Source: CAYRVX01 sp964642165
Lineage (GTDB): Bacteria > Planctomycetota > Phycisphaerae > SM23-33
Direction of reading: 5' to 3'
Assembly (NCBI GenBank): GCA_964642165.1
Contig: CAZXOC010000289.1
Coordinates: 1-9,261, forward strand
Length of the DNA stretch: 9,261 nucleotides
A program made the translations under genes and the position numbers. The notes under the pieces are model-generated. The model had not been told where the DNA came from, did no database searches, and was given only the letters and a program-made list of their open reading frames with translations. This document shows, one piece after another, positions 5,917 through 9,261 of the stretch (positions within the stretch are counted from its first letter, which is position 1; each line of letters opens with the position of its first letter).

Positions 5917-5933
5917 TCTCCCACCGCGAACAA
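5905..5933 (-). promoter_or_regulatory. Promoter of the TA operon
   Basis: The minus strand shows TTGTTC (5933-5928), 17 nt, then TACAAT (5910-5905), a 5 of 6 match to the -10 consensus and one of the most AT-rich spots in the window. The start would be near 5898, with a leader of about 31 nt carrying the GGGAGGTG Shine-Dalgarno. Confidence 0.6.
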
Positions 5934-5956
5934 CCCCGTTCCCCCTTCTGCGCCCG

Positions 5957-7426
5957 TCACGTGGATGGTCGCGCCGCCAGGCAGCGGTCGATGCGGGCGA
6001 GGGTCTTGTCCCGGCCCAGCAGGACGAGCGTCTCGAAGATCGGCGGGCTGATCGTCGTGCCGGTGACGGCGACGCGGATCGGCTGGGCCACCTTGCCCAT
6101 GCCCAGCTCGTGCCGCTCGCCGTAGTCGCGGAGGAGCGTCTCCAGCGCCTCGGCGGTCCAGTCGACCGCGGCGAGCGCCCCGCGCAGGTCGGCCAGCACG
6201 GCGTAGCCGGCCCCGTCGCCCTTGGCCAGGACCTTCTTGACGGCCTTGGCGTCATACGCGAAGGCGTCGTCCGGGCCGAACAGCACGCCGCACTTGGCCC
6301 GGATGTCCGCGAAGGTCCGAAAGCCCTTGTTGATCCGCAGGAGGTGGCGAAGCAGCTCGTCGTCGCCCGGGGGAATCGGCCCCGGCGCGTCGGGATTCAG
6401 CGACAGGTAGTCCTGGAAGCCCGCGAGCAGCCGGTCCTCGGCGGCGGCGGCGCACGCGTCGGTGTTGAAGGCCACCAGCTTGTCGCGGTCGAACTTCGCG
6501 TTGGACTTGCCGATCCGGTCGATGCCGAACAACTCCACCAGCTCGCCGAGCGTGAGCTTCTCGCGGTCGCCGGACGGGCGCCAGCCCAGCAGCGAGAGGA
6601 AGTTCACCAGCGCCTCCGGCAGGTACCCCGCGACGCGGAACTCGTGCACCTCCACGCCCCCTTCGCGCTTGGAGAGCTTGCGCCCCGCCATGTTCAGGAT
6701 GATGGGCAGGTGGCACAGCCGCGGCGTCTCGAAGCCCAGCGCCTCGCGCAGCACGTTCTGGCGCCACGTCTGGCCGAGGAACTCCTGCCCCCGGCAGACG
6801 AGCGTCACGCCCATCAGCGCGTCGTCGACGACGTTGGCGAGGTGATACGTCGGGAAGCCGTCGGCCTTGAGGACGACGAAGTCCTCCATCTCGCTCGCCG
6901 GCACGGTCACGTCGCCGAAGGCCTCGTCGTGGACGGTCACGTCGCCGTCGGGCGCGCGGCAGCGGACGACGACGGGGCGGCCCTCGGCGCGGGCCCGGTC
7001 GGCGTCGCCACGCGTGGGGAAGGCCTCGGGCCGCGGGTAGCGGAAGCCGCGTTTCTCGGCCTCGGCCTGCCTGCGGAGGGCGTCGAGCTCCTCGGGCGTC
7101 TCGAACGCGTAGTAGGCCTGCCCGGCCTCCAGGAGCCGCTCGACGTAGGGCCCGTAGATCTCGAGCCGCTCGGACTGGCGGTAGGGTCCGTTGGGCCCGC
7201 CGACCTCGATGCCCTCGTCCCAGTCCAGGCCGAGCCACCGCATGTCCTCGATGATCTTGGCGATGGCCGCCTCGTCGTGGCGGGCGCGGTCGGTGTCCTC
7301 GATCCGCAGCAGGAACGTCCCGCCGGCCTGGCGGGCCAGCAGGTAGTTGAACAGGGCGGTCCGGGCGCCTCCGACGTGGAGGTACCCCGTCGGCGAGGGG
7401 GCGAAGCGCGTCTTGACCTTCTCCAT
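5957..7426 (-). CDS. gltX: Glutamyl-tRNA synthetase
   Basis: The 489-aa class I aminoacyl-tRNA synthetase charges tRNA-Glu in the cytoplasm. The HIGH-type motif is APSPTGYLHVGGART (9-23); the KMSKS loop reads RKLSKREG (249-256). The acceptor-side block TRFAPSP, RIEDTDRAR (41-49) and the C-terminal anticodon-binding part ending MGKVAQPIRVAVTGTTISPP (443-462) are all present, so it is full length. The usual RG-D/E-D/E-H motif is RGQEFL (212-217), a variant I associate with planctomycetal GluRS. The zinc-binding cysteines expected after YxCxC in many GluRS are missing (YYAFETPEEL, 105-114). The ATG at 7426 has AAAGGAGG 11 nt upstream, a slightly long spacing. It follows the aldolase by 28 bp and is probably read from the same promoter. 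Whether it is discriminating or non-discriminating cannot be decided here. Confidence 0.97.
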   Translation of the reverse strand: MEKVKTRFAPSPTGYLHVGGARTALFNYLLARQAGGTFLLRIEDTDRARHDEAAIAKIIEDMRWLGLDWDEGIEVGGPNGPYRQSERLEIYGPYVERLLEAGQAYYAFETPEELDALRRQAEAEKRGFRYPRPEAFPTRGDADRARAEGRPVVVRCRAPDGDVTVHDEAFGDVTVPASEMEDFVVLKADGFPTYHLANVVDDALMGVTLVCRGQEFLGQTWRQNVLREALGFETPRLCHLPIILNMAGRKLSKREGGVEVHEFRVAGYLPEALVNFLSLLGWRPSGDREKLTLGELVELFGIDRIGKSNAKFDRDKLVAFNTDACAAAAEDRLLAGFQDYLSLNPDAPGPIPPGDDELLRHLLRINKGFRTFADIRAKCGVLFGPDDAFAYDAKAVKKVLAKGDGAGYAVLADLRGALAAVDWTAEALETLLRDYGERHELGMGKVAQPIRVAVTGTTISPPIFETLVLLGRDKTLARIDRCLAARPST

Positions 7427-7454
7427 GGCCGTGGGGGGCCTCCTTTCCGCGGGC

Positions 7455-8408
7455 CTACTCGCCGAACTCCTCGGTGACGTGGCGGAAGAACCCGACGACG
7501 TCGTCGCGCTGGTCCCCGGCCATCCACTGGATCGCCTCGCGCGGGTGCTGGTTCATCGTGCCACTGATCATGTAGGGGATGTGGTAGCCCCAGCGGAGCT
7601 GCTCGCGCAGGGGCAGAATGACGCTCTGCATGGCTTCCAGCAGCGGGTCGATCGCGTACTTGGGGTTCTTCAGGAACGCCAGCAGCAGCTCCAGAGGGCA
7701 GTTGCCCGACCCCCGCCCCAGTCCCAGCAGCGTGCCGTCCACGAACTTGGCGCCCTTGACGATCGCCTCGATCGTGTTGGCGAAGGCGAGCTGGAGGGCG
7801 TTGTGGAAGTGCCCGCCGATCTGCTTGCTCTTCACGTGCATCTGGAACTTCTCGACGAGGTAGTGCACGCCCTCGCCGTACAGGGCGCCGTAGCTGTCCA
7901 CGACGTACACGGCCATCGCTTGCGTCTCGTTCTCGATCTGGTCCAGCGCTTCGTCCAGGAACGGCGGGCCCTCCCGCGAGATCGCCATGACGTTGATCGT
8001 GCACTCGTAGCCCTTCTCGACGGCGTTCTTGGCCAGCACGATCGCCTTGTCCACGTCCTTGACGTACGTGGCCACGCGAATCAGGTCCACCACCGACTCC
8101 TCCGACGGGAGGATGTCCTCCGGCGCCGCCTTGTGGGCGTCCTGCATGATCGCGATCTTCGTCCCCCCGCCGTTCACGCCGTCCACCGCGCGGCGGAGGT
8201 TCTCCTCGTCGCAGAACCGCCACGGGCCGTACTGCTCCGGCGAGAGCATCCGCTTGCTGTTGCGGTAGCCCAGCTCCACGTAGTCCACCCCGGCCGCGCA
8301 GACGCAGCGGTAGACCTCGCGAACCGTCTCCACCGGGAAGTGCGAGTCGTTCATCAGCCCCCCGTCGCGGATGGTGCAATCCACTACCTTGATATCCGGG
8401 CGGTACAA
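7455..8408 (-). CDS. HMGL-like (DRE-TIM) aldolase, 4-hydroxy-2-oxovalerate-aldolase-like
   Basis: The 317-aa metal-dependent TIM-barrel lyase/aldolase has the family motif DCTIRDGG (10-17) with R14 and D15, YVELGYR (43-49), the metal-binding GHFHN (199-203, H200 and H202), and DGTLLGLGRGSGNCPLE (224-240), which resembles the glycine-rich segment of MhpE/DmpG aldolases. The family cleaves or joins C-C bonds of 2-oxo acids; the substrate is not visible. Relatives are often labelled aldolase catalytic domain-containing protein and some lie in polysaccharide clusters, but here the neighbour is gltX. The start is taken as TTG at 8408: AAAGGAG lies 7 nt upstream and homology begins just after, whereas the upstream ATG at 8483 would add 25 unrelated residues and sits at the predicted transcription start. 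No acetaldehyde dehydrogenase partner is present. Confidence 0.9.
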   Translation of the reverse strand: MYRPDIKVVDCTIRDGGLMNDSHFPVETVREVYRCVCAAGVDYVELGYRNSKRMLSPEQYGPWRFCDEENLRRAVDGVNGGGTKIAIMQDAHKAAPEDILPSEESVVDLIRVATYVKDVDKAIVLAKNAVEKGYECTINVMAISREGPPFLDEALDQIENETQAMAVYVVDSYGALYGEGVHYLVEKFQMHVKSKQIGGHFHNALQLAFANTIEAIVKGAKFVDGTLLGLGRGSGNCPLELLLAFLKNPKYAIDPLLEAMQSVILPLREQLRWGYHIPYMISGTMNQHPREAIQWMAGDQRDDVVGFFRHVTEEFGE

Positions 8409-8415
8409 GTGGTTG

Positions 8416-8422
8416 CTCCTTT
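8416..8422 (-). promoter_or_regulatory. Shine-Dalgarno selecting a TTG start for the aldolase
   Basis: The minus strand reads AAAGGAG, then 7 nt, then TTG (8408-8406). No ATG or GTG near the beginning of homology has a comparable site. Confidence 0.7.
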
Positions 8423-8492
8423 CCGGCTTGCGACGGTGCCTGCCTGCCGCATCAAGCCATACGAACCTGGCACGACCGAACACAGACCGCTT

Positions 8493-8501
8493 ATTCTAGC
8501 A
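8493..8501 (-). promoter_or_regulatory. Extended -10 promoter of the aldolase-gltX unit
   Basis: The minus strand reads TGC-TAGAAT, an extended -10 element with a 5 of 6 box, in a GC-rich surrounding. No convincing -35 box lies 16-18 nt upstream, which extended -10 promoters can tolerate. The leader to the TTG start would be about 78 nt. Confidence 0.5.
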
Positions 8502-8528
8502 CGATCCGCCAAGCTTGTGTGCCACGCG

Positions 8529-8543
8529 TTCCCGAACCGGGAA
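8529..8543. repeat. Perfect inverted repeat between divergent genes
   Basis: TTCCCG-AAC-CGGGAA lies between the aldolase promoter and the glycosidase-like gene, about 30 bp upstream of the extended -10. Its position suits an operator shared by both directions; it could equally be a short hairpin. Confidence 0.35.
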
Positions 8544-8578
8544 ACCCGTGAAGGCGGCGCGCCGGGGGGGTATCCTCC

Positions 8579-8597
8579 CCTCGCCGGACGGGCGAGG
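8579..8597 (+). repeat. Leader hairpin before the glycosidase-like gene
   Basis: CCTCGCC (8579-8585) and GGCGAGG (8591-8597) form a 7-bp GC stem with loop GGACG, ending 16 bp before the AGGAG Shine-Dalgarno (8613-8617). A weak TATCCT (8571-8576) just before it could be the -10 box, with no good -35. No T-run follows, so it is not an evident terminator. Confidence 0.3.
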
Positions 8598-8627
8598 CGC
8601 CGCGACGCCGGCCAGGAGAGCGCCACC

Positions 8628-9245
8628 ATGACGAGACAACAGCCTTCCTTCGGCGTGGGCGAGCGCGCCGGACACTGGTGGTTCCTCGCCCCCGACGGCG
8701 AGCCGTTCTGGTCCATCGGCATGAACCACATCGACTCCGCCGCCCTGCGCCACGCCGAGACCGTCCACATCTGGCGCGACAAGTACGGCAACAGCGAGCA
8801 GCGCTGGATCCGCAAGGCCGTCGCGCCGGACCTGCGCGACTGGGGCTTCAACACGATCGGCTGGACGCAGGAGGTGGTCCTGCGCAGCCCGGCCATGCAC
8901 CGCCACTCCCGCAGCTTCACGTACGAGGAGTACCGGTGGGCCGACATGCCCTACTGCCACCTCCTGCCCTTCACCGAGACGCACCAGTGGGAGAAGGAGA
9001 CGCGGCACCCCGACGTGTTCAGCGAGGGCTTCGAGGCCTGGTGCGACTACGTCGCCCGCAAGGAATGCGCCCGCATGGCCGAGGACGCCAAGCTTGGGCT
9101 TCCCCACGAACGGTGGGCGCGCCGAGAGGCCCCGCGACGGCCCGCCCGCGGCCCGGCCGGGTGCGAGCGCGCCGGAGCGCGACACTTTTCGTGCCTTTCG
9201 GCGAAATTCTCACGCCCCCAGCCGCGCCCCGGAAAACGGCCATAA
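8628..9245 (+). CDS. Agarase/glycoside-hydrolase-like protein, truncated with an unrelated tail
   Basis: The frame gives 205 aa from ATG 8628 (AGGAG 10 nt upstream) to TAA 9243-9245. Residues 1-156 look like the start of a TIM-barrel agarase-like glycosidase: GHWWFLAPDGEPFWSIGMNHIDS (15-37), LRDWGFNTIGW (69-79), and CHLLPFTETHQWE (110-122) ending DYVARKECARMAEDAKL. Family members I recall continue with a strand such as IGYFYVDCP and run to several hundred residues. Here similarity ends at K155-L156, encoded by AAGCTT (9090-9095), and the remaining 49 residues are Arg/Pro/Ala-rich with no family character. There is no signal peptide in the first 30 residues. The catalytic part of the barrel is missing, so this product is unlikely to be active. 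The long ORF opening upstream at 7347 is antisense to the aldolase and is not used. Substrate unknown; agarase is only a family label. Confidence 0.7.
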   Translation: MTRQQPSFGVGERAGHWWFLAPDGEPFWSIGMNHIDSAALRHAETVHIWRDKYGNSEQRWIRKAVAPDLRDWGFNTIGWTQEVVLRSPAMHRHSRSFTYEEYRWADMPYCHLLPFTETHQWEKETRHPDVFSEGFEAWCDYVARKECARMAEDAKLGLPHERWARREAPRRPARGPAGCERAGARHFSCLSAKFSRPQPRPGKRP

Positions 9246-9261
9246 GTCTAGATCGATTGTG
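9096..9261. other. Anomalous terminal segment after AAGCTT
   Basis: The last 166 bases follow an abrupt end of glycosidase similarity. They hold GC-rich stretches (for example CCCGGCCGGG), then a less GC-rich stretch around 9183-9215, and end with TCTAGATCGAT (9247-9257). All three plus frames are open for most of the segment, as expected in GC-rich DNA, and none gives a recognisable protein. It may be foreign, a cloning or assembly join, or noncoding DNA of the same genome. Confidence 0.4.

Noticed and set aside
5593..6255. N-terminal extension of the PIN toxin frame into the antitoxin and gltX
   Set aside because: The extra 221 codons read two real genes in a wrong frame; the GTG at 5592 with overlap and Shine-Dalgarno fits the family.
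6110..7477. 455-codon plus-strand open frame antisense to gltX
   Set aside because: Mirror frame of a highly GC3-biased gene; no motif and no convincing start.
8508..8524. Sigma-54-like TGGCAC...TTGGC on the minus strand upstream of the aldolase
   Set aside because: The GG to GC distance is 12 rather than the required 10 nt, and an extended -10 sigma-70 element explains the promoter.
7347..8627. Long plus-strand frame continuous with the glycosidase-like gene
   Set aside because: The upstream 427 codons are antisense to the aldolase and its leader; homology and the Shine-Dalgarno place the real start at 8628.
1..9261. CRISPR array, tRNA or rRNA gene, IS element ends
   Set aside because: I saw no regularly spaced repeats, no cloverleaf or rRNA-like sequence, and no transposase or terminal inverted repeats with target duplications.

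Overview
This is a GC-rich bacterial chromosomal window, probably from an uncultured Planctomycetota-like (PVC group) bacterium. The assignment is an inference. It rests on the GluRS signature (RGQEF in place of the usual RG-D/E-D/E-H), the agarase-like glycosidase fragment and the mix of housekeeping genes; no rRNA or tRNA is present to confirm it. All genes except the last run on the minus strand, so the biological order is from high to low coordinates.

Right part (5957-9261): a divergent promoter region near 8410-8627 separates a plus-strand agarase/glycoside-hydrolase-like gene (8628-9245) from a minus-strand pair, an HMGL/DRE-TIM-type aldolase with a TTG start (7455-8408) followed after 46 bp by gltX (5957-7426). 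The glycosidase-like gene loses family resemblance at an AAGCTT hexamer (9090-9095), and the last ~165 bases look unrelated.

Middle (4154-5867): a compact type II toxin-antitoxin module, with a Phd/YefM-like antitoxin and a PIN-domain (VapC-type) toxin overlapping by 4 bp. It has its own promoter laid over direct repeats and a perfect palindrome, as expected for autoregulation. Below it lies a seven-TM protein resembling the SpoIIM/DUF95 family.

Left part (1-4042): a PfkB-family kinase plus thpR (RNA 2',3'-cyclic phosphodiesterase), probably co-transcribed and ended by a hairpin/T-run terminator, then recA with its own promoter. Left of recA is the strangest object of the window. One intact ORF (332-1003), with a good promoter and Shine-Dalgarno, starts as EPSP synthase (AroA, about the first 55-60 residues, including the K-S-x-x-x-R substrate motif) and continues in frame as a nearly complete ECF sigma factor. 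Its stop overlaps the GTG start of an unrecognised gene that runs off the left edge. The switch point coincides with a GATC tetramer. It is therefore either a real fusion that places a sigma factor under aroA expression signals, or a cloning/assembly chimera.

The two odd joins near the two ends of the window are the points most worth verifying. The rest is ordinary housekeeping plus an accessory TA module.
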